Part shown: positions 1-10,216 of the stretch, in pieces
Layout: each line of letters opens with the position of its first letter
How positions within the stretch are numbered: position 1 is the stretch's first letter
Assembly (NCBI GenBank): GCA_031308135.1
Contig: JAHLJT010008446.1
Coordinates: 162,623,532-162,687,531, forward strand
DNA: 64,000 nucleotides
Source of the DNA: Acheta domesticus
Lineage: Eukaryota; Arthropoda; Insecta; Orthoptera; Gryllidae
Reading direction: 5' to 3'
Made by a program: the position numbers and the translations under genes
Notes under the pieces: model-generated
Database searches by the model: none
Seen by the model: only the letters and a program-made list of their open reading frames with translations
Told to the model about the DNA's origin: nothing

Positions 1-164
1 ATTAAACTGGAAACAAATTCAAGGATTGCAACAAAAGTTAACTTCTATGAGAAACACGAAAAACAGATCTTTGCAGGCCTTAATCGTTTTTTATTTAAAC
101 TAAAAATGGGAAATTCGAATAATATCTTAGCATCAATTCTGGGTTTAAAAAGCGATCAAATTGT

Positions 165-870
165 ATGGTATTTCTGAAAATCTGTTATGGAGTCATTTCA
201 GAAAAAAATGTTTTACCATATGGGTTTGGCGTCGATGCTTGTAACAGAGAAGATCTTATTGCTAATCACACCTCACCCTTATGCAATTATGCATTAATTA
301 TGCAAAATTTTTATGTACAAGTTTTGCATAATTTGGAAGATCGATTGATGCTTATAATGGACGGTACATATATAAGGCATGAAAAAGTGCAAATAATAAC
401 TACCAGAGAAAATCGTTCTCCGAGCAGAAAAAAGATCCGTTAAGCAAACCGTTTACGATTTGCACTACTGACGGGTATATAGTAGAAATCGGTGATCCAT
501 ATTTAGGAACTCAAAATGATGCTCATATACTCAAGCATGTGCTGTCTATTCCTAAGGGTATAAGCAAAATTTTGAAGAAAGGCGATGTTTTTATATTCGG
601 TCGAGGTTTTCGGGACGTACAACAAATGTAATTAGATAATGTTTTTATTGTACTTATGCTGGCATTAAAAGGTAAAAGAAATCAGTTGACTGCAGAAGAA
701 TCAAACGAATCACGACACATTACAAAACAACGATGGGTTGTAGAAACCGTTCATTATGGGACAAAAGTTTTAATTATTACACCATCAGCTTCATAATAAA
801 CTATTATCTGTTGTAGAAACGTTTTCAAACTCCAGTTTAATCCAGAAAATGTAAACGAACATTCTCCTGG
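165..870 (+). pseudogene. Degenerate Harbinger-type DDE transposase, copy 1
   Basis: Remnant of a DDE_Tnp_4-like transposase, the nuclear enzyme that cuts and pastes Harbinger/PIF-class elements. Frame pieces read in order: HTSPLCNYAL then MDGTYIRHEK (first catalytic Asp region) up to about 435; a frame change into KPFTICTTDGYIVEIGDPYL and NDAHILKHVL (about 437-628); then, after a stop at 629-631, LALKGKRNQLTAEESNESR and RWVVETVH (catalytic Glu region) to about 770. The usual DRGFRD box reads GRGFRD near position 600, so a catalytic Asp is lost. At least one frameshift and one in-frame stop make it non-functional. No terminal inverted repeats are visible. A related copy lies at 11482-12181 on the other strand. 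Family assignment is from remembered motif pattern; moderately sure. Confidence 0.7.
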
Positions 871-879
871 CAAAGAGAC

Positions 880-2040
880 TTGACCAATTTGCTCGTGATT
901 TATTATTTTATAACATATAAAGAATTTGTATTTTGAATTCGATGAATATTATTCGATCTATAATAAAGATTTACAACAATACTAAGTCATTTTCTATTAT
1001 ATTTTATCAATTTTGACAGTATTACATATTTTATATACATATTAAACCATATTATATTGTTTAAGACACCGAAATAGTAAAACAAAAAACATGGTTACAA
1101 AATCGGCCCGCCAGGTCGTAAATCAAATCCTAGACATTGGCCGGTTGGAGCAATCAAAAGCATATGAAATTGTCTATATTTCATAAGTAGCACTATCCGA
1201 AACTCCTTCTGGAAGTTTATGAATTAGGTGATTTCTTATAAAAAAATGAATTTTTTTGGTAAACATTTTTACAGAAAAAAAATTTAATCTATTCATTACT
1301 CTATTTATGAACTGAAAGGCATCTATAAGTCAATTTTTTAACCAATTATTACGGCAAAGTTCATATCAGAAGCAAAGGAATATAATAAATGCTATAAAAT
1401 TATTATTTTCTTAATTTAAACACGAAAAACGTTTTTTTCGCTGTAAATGTTTCGCTTACTATGTGGATATTTGAGCATCATATTTTGAAACTAATAATAT
1501 TTTTTACATCCAAACATGTGGGAAAAATCAGAGTCGAATTGCTAACTAAGGCCGGAAGCCCCCCCCTCTTGTCCGGACAGAGCCTTTATTAATTTCGAAA
1601 TGATGGAGATTGATGGAAGGCGTCTATTAGTAGCAGGATCGTTCAGTAAGTGTCACGCAAGCGCTGGGACTAAAACACTGCGTTTCTTCTACAGTTGAAC
1701 TTTATGTTTGAGATACTTTTAAGAAAAATAATTATTGATTTCATTTTGAATTCCAGGGAAATCTCCCGGAGGCATCTTTATGTGCTACATTATGTTTGCA
1801 AATTAAATATTTCATATTATTTTTTTAGATATAAGAATATTATGAGTTCACCAAGTCCTTATTGATTTCATATGTTGGAGTATCATGATAGTTAACGACT
1901 CGACATGAACATACACTTTAGGGATTATCATTATTTGAAATGTGTTTATGCCGGTTCAGTTTGATAACCTCTGAATAGGGCAGACAGACAACAGCATCAG
2001 ACCGATCGCACCAAAAACAACAAAATATTCCGTTACTTTC
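880..2040. other. Unassigned AT-rich stretch
   Basis: No supported coding region, RNA gene or repeat end was recognised between the Harbinger relic and the GC-rich block. The sequence is AT-rich and stop-dense on both strands. Confidence 0.4.
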
Positions 2041-2321
2041 GAATGAAACCCGACTCACGAAGTGTGACGTTTGCGGCGGCCACGTGACTCCAGGCGGCTT
2101 TCACCTCTTACCTGGGTTCTTCGGGGGGACGCGGGAGCAGGAACGGGCGAGCTGAGGTACGTAGTCTCGTGCCGTTGTGGCCAGGATCTACACGTGCCGC
2201 GGTGTCCCGCATCTACACTCCACCACGTTATGGTTTCCATGGCGACCTAGCCATTATTATACACAAGTGTCTTCAATGTGTGTTATTGTTTGTGTGTGAA
2301 TGAGCGCTAAAAATCCTTACC
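2041..2321 (+). promoter_or_regulatory. GC/CpG-rich block, likely promoter and 5' UTR
   Basis: About 200 bp (2041-2240) stand out from AT-rich surroundings by high GC and many CpGs. They lie immediately upstream of an ATG that opens a signal-peptide exon with a splice donor. No TATA box was identified. An in-frame stop (TGA at 2301-2303) separates the block from the ATG. The promoter role is inferred from composition and position only; several mobile elements in the window also carry GC-rich blocks, so this alone is not proof. Confidence 0.4.
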
Positions 2322-2406
2322 ATGACCAATGGGAATACGATTATCTTAAGAGTGGCCGTGATTATCTCCATTTTTCAACTCTCTACTGGTGGCATGGCTT
2401 CACAAG
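2322..2406 (+). CDS. Candidate first coding exon of a host gene (signal peptide)
   Basis: The ATG at 2322 opens 28 codons with the layout of a secretory signal: short polar N-region MTNGNT, hydrophobic core IILRVAVIISIFQL, then small residues STGGMASQ suited to signal peptidase. The reading ends at CAAG|GTAACAAG, a good splice-donor match, leaving the intron in phase 1, a common place for an intron after a signal peptide. An in-frame stop 19 bp upstream supports this start. The exon sits directly downstream of a GC-rich block. The mature protein is not recognisable from this exon. A phase-compatible exon-like segment lies at 59210-59344. Seen: ORF, donor, hydrophobic core. Inferred: that it is transcribed. 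Confidence 0.5.
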
Positions 2407-2534
2407 GTAACAAGTGTTTTTATATGTGAGGGTTCCTTATTCATGTTACCTTTTGGACGTACCTTCTGGTCGGCGTACGAACTACAGGATGTACTTTCAA
2501 TTATTTTCTAAAAATCTGAAGCTTATACTCATTA

Positions 2535-3266
2535 TTAGGGCCCCGTTGTTTATGACCTAAAAATGTGAGAAATATGCAATCATTTATGACCTAAAAAATA
2601 TGAAAATATGGCCATAAATATGACTTGAAATATGAAAATTTTGGTTGCATTTTCGAAAAATTGAAAATATTTTCGTTGTTTAAATATGAAAATACTTGAA
2701 ATTGAAAATATACTTTTAAAATCTAGCACATTCAACCCTTTCCCACCCCGTGAAGACAATTCTACTTGCTAAAGTTATTAAATATTTTTTTAAAAAGCTG
2801 TTGACCCTGTCACAAAACCTGACAAAATTAAACTAATACTTCCTTCGCATCTGGTACTTTCTACGCTTTCTTCTTCTCCGTTCATATAGCTTATCCGCGT
2901 AATTCACATACAAATATATTAATAGGAAAGACAGACATTTATCTATAACAAAAATATTACGAAATTAGATAACAATTAGGAGGTATGAAAAACCTCTTTG
3001 AGACGACTGCAAGCAAGTATGCGAAAATGGAATACTTGATAAAAGAACAAAAAATACGAATATGACAAAAAACGAAAGTTCATAAAAAATATTAACATAA
3101 TATGAAAAACTAACGGCAAATGACCAAAGGGTTAAAAAATATGTCCTTATATGACACGTGAAAATTGCTTAATATTAGTCACTGTAGATAAAATCATACT
3201 TATCTTACACTTTCTATGGAAATAACGCAAAGAAAAAATATGACATGTCATAAACATCTGGGCCCT
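2535..3266. mobile_element. hAT-like non-autonomous element (MITE)
   Basis: Inverted termini AGGGCCCCGTTGTTTATGAC (2537) and, read from the other end, AGGGCCCAGATGTTTATGAC differ at 2 of 20 positions. The 8-bp direct repeat ACTCATTA occurs at 2527-2534 and 3267-3274, abutting the right end and 2 bp from the left. An 8-bp duplication and GGGCCC-type ends fit the hAT superfamily. The interior is AT-rich, repeats variants of ATATGAAAATA, and encodes no transposase, so it would depend on an autonomous relative. It lies inside the putative first intron of the host gene. Confidence 0.75.
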
Positions 3267-3274
3267 ACTCATTA

Positions 3275-5385
3275 CATCCATCGTAAAAACCTTTTTTTCA
3301 TTTATTTTCTCAATTTGAGAATAGCAGAATTCTCAAATGCTCTCACGTTCTTTAGTCTTAAGAAATTGATGAGATGGGACTTTCATAAATAAAATCTGTC
3401 AAACGAATTTGCTCTATGTTCATTGAATTTTTTTTCCATTTTAGTTTTTCTTTTATTATAGTAGTGAGGTTTTAATGGTCGGTTTACTATAAACTCACAC
3501 ATAGATATTGCCTTGGAAAAGTACAGCGTACAATTAAAATGTAGCAAATTTTGTGCAAAGGAGAATTTTTTGGGTAAAAAGACATACTTTAGACAACTAG
3601 AATGACGATGTTTATTTTCCAATTTGCCGTTAGAGACCGTTCACGTAAGAAATAGCAGTGCTTTTTACTATTTGTTATTACTAGCTAGATATCTACTCGT
3701 GACCAGCTAGTATAATATTAATCTCAATTAATAAGGCTTGTTTTCACTCAAATGTCGTCTTTCAATACATATTTATTATGTAACTGAAAAATTATTCCCC
3801 GAATTGGAAAAAGCTTTTCAAGTATTATGTGATAATGTTAATTTGATGAAAACATTAGCCCTCAATACCGACATTAACAAGCTCAGGTGCGTGTACCACT
3901 TACTGGGATTTAAAAGGCGTGAATTCGTATGAAAAGTTAAATAAGAATATTATATCATGAATTTGAATACATTTTTATTGAAAAGTAACATAATATTCTT
4001 AATGAAAGCAAAACTGATCAAGAGTAAAATGGCAGTGATCTGAAAAGAGTAAAACTAAGTGATCTGAAACAGATCCACTTCCAACTTCGTCTCTCAACGA
4101 ATAATTGTAGCTTAGGTTGTCATTATTAGAGTGTCGTGACTAAACATTTCGAGGTACCAGTGATAAATAAAATTTCAAAAGAAGTATAAAATTCATCGCA
4201 TTAAAATAATGGCAGAAATTGAGTTATGTTTTCACTGAATGTACATTTTTTCACAGTAATAGGTGATATGATAAAAAAAAACTATAAAAATGTCCTGATG
4301 TACATAAAGCAGCATGGAGTCCTTCCATGAACCACTGTTCACTAAACAAACGTTCTTTTACGAGTGATTATTGATAAGATGCAACAATGGATCATGCAAA
4401 TGCTAGCCACCAACTGCGAGTACCTCGAATTGGAGTCCACCAACCGCAAAGCAACTCTTATGATAATAATATAAAATTGATCATGCAGTATCAGTGCTGC
4501 TATTTGATTAAAACTTTTGATTGTCTTTGAAATAAGATGAAGTGGAAAGTCGCTTATTTTTTAGTCAATAATTTAAAAATATACGAAAATATTACAACTT
4601 AATGAATTAACGTTTGTCTTTTAATCTCTTGTTTGATGTTCAGATCTAAAATTTTAGTGTTACTTGAGATAATTTGTTATTTAACAAAAAAAAGTTATTA
4701 TAATTAATGTGTTAAAACTATTGAATTTAAGTACAAATAAAATCATGAAATTTGAGTATACAAGGAAAATTTTAATAGGGGAAGGTGTTGCATTTTGGAT
4801 GTGTGACTGAGGATTCATCTTATTGCGGTGCTTTGAAAGCACACAGAGTAGTAGTTTTCCAATGGACACAAACTAACTAATGGACTAAACTAATGGACAC
4901 TAACTAAACTAATGGAGTTGATGAGAGTTCCAGAGATTTTCTAGGAAGAAATAAAACTTCTTTCACCTGTTGAAAGTATTATTTTAGAATCAAAAACGTG
5001 TTTAAAACAACTTTAAGCCTAATCTGCATTTGAGATCTACATTGAACCTAATCAAAGAATTGCACATTGGACCGGATCAAGGTACATCACCTCTGATAAA
5101 GTTATAATATAGTTTTTGTTAAAATGTGTTGTATTCAAGTACTAAATGATATATCTATGTGAATACAATGTTTGTATGAGTGTTCCACATGGACTCAAAA
5201 AACACTCGACCTATTTAGCTGAAAATTTCAGTTTGTTCTCACTATTTGGGTTTAGAGACAGGTTTGAATGAAATCAAGTACAAGGGGTACGTTTTTTGTC
5301 TTAATTGAAGATTAAATTTATACATATTTTGACTCCTGTAAATGTATACGGTTGCTCTGTGTCAGCATTTTGCTGAGTCGCTGAC
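3275..5385. other. Unassigned AT-rich stretch
   Basis: No supported gene was found. The only local structure noticed is a short imperfect tandem of an ACTAATGGAC-like unit at 4858-4914. Confidence 0.4.
4858..4914. repeat. Short imperfect tandem repeat
   Basis: Repeated variants of (AA)ACTAATGGAC, about 10-16 bp per unit, cover this stretch. It looks like local slippage. Confidence 0.5.
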
Positions 5386-5556
5386 CGGGAGGTATTAGGG
5401 CTCATGGCAGTATTTTAGTTACAAAGCCAAGACGAATTCAACCGCTGGTGATAATCGGTAGCCCCCCTCCGATCAATACCAGAGGAATGTCGGATTGTAC
5501 TTTAACAAACAACACGGACCGCGCGCGATATTTTCTTCGTAATCTTTGGCTCCTTT
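5386..5556 (+). mobile_element. SINE-A fragment (body, 5' truncated)
   Basis: Shares diagnostic blocks with the full SINE at 17694-18340: GATCAATACCAGAGGAATG followed by the ACACGGACCGCGCGCGATA block. The tRNA-like head is missing or unrecognisable, and the copy breaks off at a (TA)n tract exactly where the full copy carries a (CA)n tract, so the microsatellite probably grew within the SINE. Confidence 0.65.
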
Positions 5557-5557
5557 C

Positions 5558-5561
<4 letters not shown>

Positions 5562-5603
<42 letters not shown>
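5562..5603. repeat. (TA)n microsatellite
   Basis: About 21 TA units, directly before the 5624-5709 hairpin. Confidence 0.95.
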
Positions 5604-5606
<3 letters not shown>

Positions 5607-5623
5607 GAGAGATCATTATATAT

Positions 5624-5709
5624 AGAGAGAAAAATTAAGCGAGAAATAAAAAAGCAGTCGAATTGTGTAAATTGGGTGCTTTTTTATTTCTCGCTTAATT
5701 TTTCTTTCT
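5624..5709. repeat. Long near-perfect hairpin
   Basis: Arms 5629-5656 and 5677-5704 are perfect 28-bp reverse complements (core AAGCGAGAAATAAAAAAGCA), extended to 33 bp per arm by one G-U pair and further matches, around a 20-nt loop. It lies just after a (TA)n tract. It could be a relic of a small foldback element or a precursor-like RNA hairpin; no coding content. Confidence 0.85.
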
Positions 5710-5940
5710 GAACAAATATATTCATTTCTTTTGTAAATAATAAACAATTTATATGTTTCTGAAGTGTTTCTATGCTTCCATAATGCGAATTTTTGCCTAT
5801 AAATCAATTTTTCAAACCAACTTTTCAGTGCTCACTGCGGCTCAACCATTCGGAATATCCAAGTAGTTTATGAGACAAAATATGCTAAGAATTGTCTTAA
5901 GAGTTTATTTTCGAAGTTTCGACGTTTCCTCCCCGGACAC

Positions 5941-5942
<2 letters not shown>

Positions 5943-5997
<55 letters not shown>
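5943..5997. repeat. (TA)n microsatellite after a CACCTG end
   Basis: About 27 TA units following GGACACCTG. A CACCTG|TA junction is also the right end of the foldback elements ending at 62234 and 63914, so an element end may lie at 5943; no matching left end was found. Confidence 0.9.
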
Positions 5998-5998
<1 letters not shown>

Positions 5999-6005
5999 CG
6001 GAAAA

Positions 6006-6031
6006 AGATCCAAAAGGTACCTTTTGGATCT
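6006..6031. repeat. 26-bp perfect palindrome
   Basis: Centred on GGTACC, with flanking AACGGAAAA and TTTTCCGTT arms that also pair after a 3-nt offset, giving a stem of about 22 bp. It sits 8 bp beyond the (TA)n tract. Confidence 0.9.
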
Positions 6032-6149
6032 ACATTTTTCCGTTTCGTGATAAATGATGAAATCGGCAAAAATCAAAAGAAGCAAAAACGTTAAACACTT
6101 GTTTTTCTCGACAATTACACATCAAATTGAAAAAATAAAAAATTACGTA

Positions 6150-7047
6150 CAGTAACCTCTCAACATTCGTGAGAGTTAGGTTCCCCCAAAACATCGCGAA
6201 TATTAAATCCGCGAATGTCGAGTCTATCTTTTAATGAAGGAAAATGGGTTAGGTTCCTGGATATCGAAAAACTGTTTAAAAAAGAAAGAAAAAATATCTG
6301 ACAATCAATTGTAGGACAACTGTGTAAGCGTTCCTGCAAAAAATTAACATACCAAAACGAAGAAATAAAACAATGTTTGAAACTTATTTTAAAGTTGAAA
6401 ATGATTGAATATAGGATTTGATTATTGTTTTGTTTCATCACCCCCTTCGTTGTTCTAATATCCAAATATGGAAGAGTTGCTGCTTCTATTTCTCTCTTTA
6501 ATTTCGAAGTTATTTGCATGACCTTTCCACCAGCGCTTGTTGAAGTTTTAGAATGCCATTAACAGTTTTCACTTTGATGTTGCTACAGGACGCAGTTTCA
6601 CTTCTGTTCCTTCATCATTACGTTCGAGGAGGTTTTGCTAACTGATGTTTTCCCGAAGCTTCTCGTCAGTGAGGTCATTAAAATGAGTTGTACAGATTCT
6701 GAATGGCTTCTCTGTTCATATGGGCAAAATCCTTCTTTCCAATTTGACGTAACTCAATGGAATTATTTTACAATAACTGTATTATTCCATATATGTGAAT
6801 TGGCATTTCAACTTTTAAATTTTGCAAAAATTTACATTCTCTGCAGAGAGTGATACTGTAAATTCCAACGTCTGCCAGGTTCCGTTTCCTAGATGAAATG
6901 CAGGAAATGCAATGTGCTAGCCCTCCCCCCAAAAAATGTAGTACGACCGAAAGACGCCCTCGCGAATGTTGAAGTCGAGAATGTTAAAACCGGTAGCATT
7001 TCTGTCATCGCGAATGTTCGGAATTCGCGGATGTCGAGGGATTACTG
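6150..7047. mobile_element. pogo/Tigger-like non-autonomous element
   Basis: The left end CAGTAACCTCTCAACATTCG and the right end read inward CAGTAATCCCTCGACATCCG form matching inverted termini, and the element is flanked by TA on both sides (6148-6149 and 7048-7049). CAGT-starting ends with TA duplication are the signature of pogo/Tigger elements of the Tc1/mariner superfamily. Near the termini, GCGAATGT-type words recur in both orientations (6193-6220 and 6960-7040), possibly transposase-binding repeats. No transposase was recognised in the 898-bp interior. Confidence 0.8.
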
Positions 7048-7077
7048 TATTTATTAATTTGCAAGGAGCCATATTCC

Positions 7078-7195
7078 TGATACGGCGGAGTCCCGGTGGA
7101 GAAGATACCTAGGGAGGGAATCGGTGTAGGTCAGCGCTGGATCTCACGTTCTACCGTGGAACCTCCGCCACCTCCGGGGATATAAAATGCAGCAT
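7078..7195 (+). mobile_element. SINE-A 3' fragment
   Basis: Matches the 3' part of the SINE at 18150-18260 and 48660-48780: blocks GGAGAAGATACCTAGGGAGG, GGTGTAGGTCAGCGCTGG and CCTCCGCCACCTCC in the same order. The copy is divergent. Confidence 0.5.
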
Positions 7196-7472
7196 ACTTT
7201 CGAGACTTTTCACAGTAGTTGATGTGAAATCGATGTCTGGAGAAATGAAATCTGGAGAAATGAAATCGATTGCTGTTGAAGTTGTATTTTGCTGTTCAAT
7301 ATCGATTTTTCAAAAAATGTTACCAAGACATACATTTTTTTTAATTCAAAGTAAAAATATTCGATTAGAATTTTTAGTTTTCATTATATCTAATAAAGTT
7401 TGTGTTCCCCGTCACTTGTCTAGGTCCAGGGTGTTTTACCTTGATGTTAACTTAAACATTTTTTCTTATTAT

Positions 7473-7560
7473 ACTAGTGGTGCTACAACAACTTATACTT
7501 TCTGGTATTATTTCTAACTTTTGTGATTTCGAAAATTCAGAAAGTTCAGCGAAAACGAGA
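7473..7560 (+). mobile_element. ACTAGTGGTGCT-family left end
   Basis: Begins ACTAGTGGTGCTACAACAAC then a TATACTTTCTGGTATTATTT block. The same start occurs at 12625, 44062 and 54333. No matching right end was found nearby, so this is probably truncated. Confidence 0.55.
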
Positions 7561-8014
7561 CCTGCGCCATTTTTAAGCCTCTTTTACAATCGCCATAGGT
7601 AAAAATAAAAAAAACAACAACATTGAAGTCGTTTTGAAAAATATAAATGCAAGCAACGTCAAGCAGAAATACGCGAAAACTACTAGTTTTTTCAAAAAAT
7701 TGTACGTGACCTAATTTAAAGATCTGATGTTTTAGAATAAATTTTCGAAAATCGTACAGCCCGATGGTCGTACAGTGGGATATTTGATTCGAAAACACTC
7801 GCCAAATATCGCAAAACAAAATTTGAATGAAATCCTCAGTCTCCTCAGCATGAAGCAGGGCTGTTAGATGATTATTCAGCACGTAGTCCGTGAAGCGTAT
7901 TGCCAGTGCACCTCTTAAGCTAAAAACGGATTTCTTCATTTCTTCAACATATTTTGGGTTGATTTTCTGAGCCCTTTTTTTCTTTCATTTTTGAAGTTAA
8001 GCTGAGCGCGCACT

Positions 8015-8140
8015 GGGTCGGTACGGCACAGACGGCATCTTTTATGTGTGTTGCATGCACTTGGCCAGGGCAGGTCAGTACGGAGTCTTCCGAAAGTGTC
8101 GATGTCAGTTGGGCTCCTTGACCGTGCCTTTATATTTTGC
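8015..8140. other. Locally GC-rich block of unknown nature
   Basis: GCGCGCACTGGGTCGGTACG and following sequence stand out from AT-rich flanks. No ORF, TIR or RNA fold was recognised. Confidence 0.3.
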
Positions 8141-8296
8141 GTGAGGGCTTGATAATGTTAAGTAATCAAATAATTGCTTTGTATAAATAGTTAATAGTGG
8201 AAGAGGAAAATGAGGCAAGGAGTGGAAGAAAGCTCAGATTCTGGGTTCATAATATAAACAAATCGACAATGACAAAAAGGGAAATTTGACATGATA

Positions 8297-8886
8297 CGAG
8301 GGTAAGTCAATAAGTATCCGCAATCAATGTTTATAATTTATTACAGGAAGAATACACAATTTTTATTGATGTCATTTTTTAACAAAGTCACAATTCTTTT
8401 CTATACACTTGACCCATCTTTGCACAAGATTTCCGATACCTTCTGAAAAAAAGGTTTTTGATTGTGCAGCAAGGCGCGTATGCACCGCTTCTTTGAACTG
8501 TTAATCGGAACAGAATCGACGGACCAAACAGATGATATTCCGACGGGCGAGATAGGAACTCTGCACAGGATGCTTCAACACACAATTCTTACAGGATTGC
8601 GCTTGTGCTCTTCATTGAGTCGTTTTGGACCCCATAGCTTCTTTCTTCTTCAGTTGCTGCCGTTCTTCACTCTTTCTTGACGCTCGTTCGACCACTGTTC
8701 AGGGAACTGGTAAACACTCTCTGTGGTAGAACATTGTGCCCGTATTGTGCTAAAAACTTGCTATGGATTTCCGCCCGTAGTACACCTTTAAACCATACAA
8801 AACGGATCACGCAACGCTCTTCTTCTTTGGTGCAAACAGAGAGTGCTGTAGCCATATTTACACCACAACAGTGCAAGACTGACTGA
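8297..8886 (-). pseudogene. Mariner transposase, internally deleted
   Basis: Reading leftwards from 8876, the minus strand gives the N-terminal helix-turn-helix region of a mariner transposase: KEEERCVIRFVWFKGV, EIHSKFLAQYGHN and SLNSGRTSVKKE. It then jumps to the C-terminal end SEYHLFGP (about 8545), which normally follows the last catalytic residue. About two thirds of the protein, with all catalytic residues, is missing. At 8297, CGAGGGTAAGTCAATAAGTA preceded by TA looks like a mariner terminal repeat. The matching terminus on the right was not found. The gene is therefore a dead, possibly once cross-mobilisable, deletion derivative. Confidence 0.75.
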
Positions 8887-9352
8887 TCAGATAACGCTGA
8901 AACCTCCTACTGGCAGAGACAACGGTCCCATCTAGTTGTTACGCAACCCACAAAGCCGTAGAATCAAACTAAAGACAATTAGGGCAAAATTGCAGAAACT
9001 TTTTGACTTCCCTACGTATATTCCGAACTGGTTAAAGATATCTGGATGACTCATTATTAAAGAGCGGATTTTCGTGCAGTAAAAACACAAAAAAGTGCAA
9101 AAACATGCATCAAAAGTTTGCAAAATGGTGTTATGTAACCTAAAAACTCCAATTAATCCACTGATCAACTTATTTTACATTTTGAGGCGAAATTTAAGGT
9201 GAATGAAATATGATTTTGTGACTCATTCTTTCAAGTATAAATATGCAGCTTTGATTCAAACTATACCTGGAAAACATCCCTTCTGCATGCTCGATCGCAA
9301 AATAAATTTAATTTTTATGTCAATGGTACTATTGTGAAGTTATTTTAAATTA

Positions 9353-9480
9353 ACATAACATCTTTAGTCGTGATGTAATGGAATAATAATAATAATAATA
9401 ATAATGAAACACTACACACTCACCAACAAAAACACTAAATTAATAATTTGTTTATATTAAGGCTTATAATTTGAAATGAA
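9353..9480 (+). mobile_element. R4-like LINE 3' stub, (TAA)n and start of the 500-bp repeat
   Basis: The stub CATAACATCTTTAGTCGTGA and following TGTAATGG runs into (TAA)n (9383-9404), then a block beginning GAAACACTACACACTCACCA. Exactly this arrangement recurs at 10147-10290, where it follows recognisable endonuclease sequence, so this is an extremely 5'-truncated or duplicated copy. Confidence 0.6.
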
Positions 9481-9620
9481 TTCAAAATTCGACTAGAATA
9501 TGGTTTAGGATAGAGACCACAGAATTATGAAAACGTGCACAAAATTCACTTCTCCCCATAGCTCGTCATACGCAGTTTTTAACTGTTTTTGACGTAAATA
9601 AATAAATAAAATAAATAAAA
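9478..9620 (+). mobile_element. LINE 3'-end fragment with TAAA tail
   Basis: Shares about 130 bp with 36575-36716. Both read RIWFRIE near the start and, after a stop, a reading ending TVFDVNK and a stop followed by (TAAA)n. The TAAA tail and shared 3' end suggest the terminus of a non-LTR retrotransposon family. Its reverse transcriptase is not in either copy. Confidence 0.55.
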
Positions 9621-9689
9621 ATTGATAATTGACAATAAAATAAAAAATAATGTTTGCAATAATAATAATAATAATAACAACAACAACAA

Positions 9690-10146
9690 CACTCACCAAA
9701 GCCGGTGACGTCTGTTGGATTGTGTAGGATACTGTACGACCAACAAATTCAAACTGATCACACGATAGCGGCAAACAAACCGGATATTGTTATCCGAGAT
9801 TTGGAGAAACAAATCGTGTTTACTTGTCGACGTTGCTGTACCTTGCGATCAAAAAGTCGTTACCAAGGAGGCAGAGAAACGTTTGGGAATCGAGATCAGC
9901 CGAATGTGGGGGCGTAAAAGCACAGGTCGTACCGATAGTCATCGGAGCTCTCAGATTTGTTCCGCAAAATTTGTTTAAGAACTTGTCTAAACTCCCAGGT
10001 AATTCAAAAGACTGGGAAGTGCAAGAAATTGCTTTATTTGGAACAGCCCACATTTTGCGCAAAGTATTGTAGAGACACCGATAGTCCCTAGATCTGCTCC
10101 TTAGGTAGCTGGTTGGAACCTGGAGTAGATTTTATATTCAGCCGAG
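9690..10146 (+). pseudogene. R4-like LINE, endonuclease fragment
   Basis: Short frames match the C-terminus of the better preserved copy at 36932-38727. QTDHTIAANKPDIVIRDLEK aligns with RTDLTIPANRPDITLLDKMK, which carries the PD of the restriction-like endonuclease. Further on, an alternative frame (about 9930-10072) gives VVPIVIGALRFVPQNL and HILRKVL, aligning with the last 60 residues of the other copy. Several frameshifts are needed. The fragment is preceded by (TAA)n/(CAA)n (9658-9690) and ends in (TAA)n (10176-10214). RT motifs are absent. Confidence 0.65.
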
Positions 10147-10174
10147 TCATAACATCTTTAGTCGTGATGTAATG

Positions 10175-10175
<1 letters not shown>

Positions 10176-10214
<39 letters not shown>
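10176..10214. repeat. (TAA)n tract at LINE 3' end
   Basis: About 13 TAA units between the LINE 3' end and the 500-bp repeat body. Confidence 0.9.

Positions 10215-10216
<2 letters not shown>

Noticed and set aside
3738..3932. A 64-codon ORF with FPELEKAFQVLCDNVNLMK and a donor-like CAG|GTGCGT at 3886
   Set aside because: It looks protein-like, but no convincing acceptor lies upstream and its phase-2 end does not fit the neighbouring exon candidate. Too weak to call a gene.
5900..5943. Possible transposon end CACCTG before a TA tract
   Set aside because: No inverted partner was found, so an element could not be defined.
7514..7939. A 141-codon minus-strand ORF
   Set aside because: The longest unexplained ORF in this part, but no motif, biased composition, and it starts inside a repeat end; not supported as a gene.
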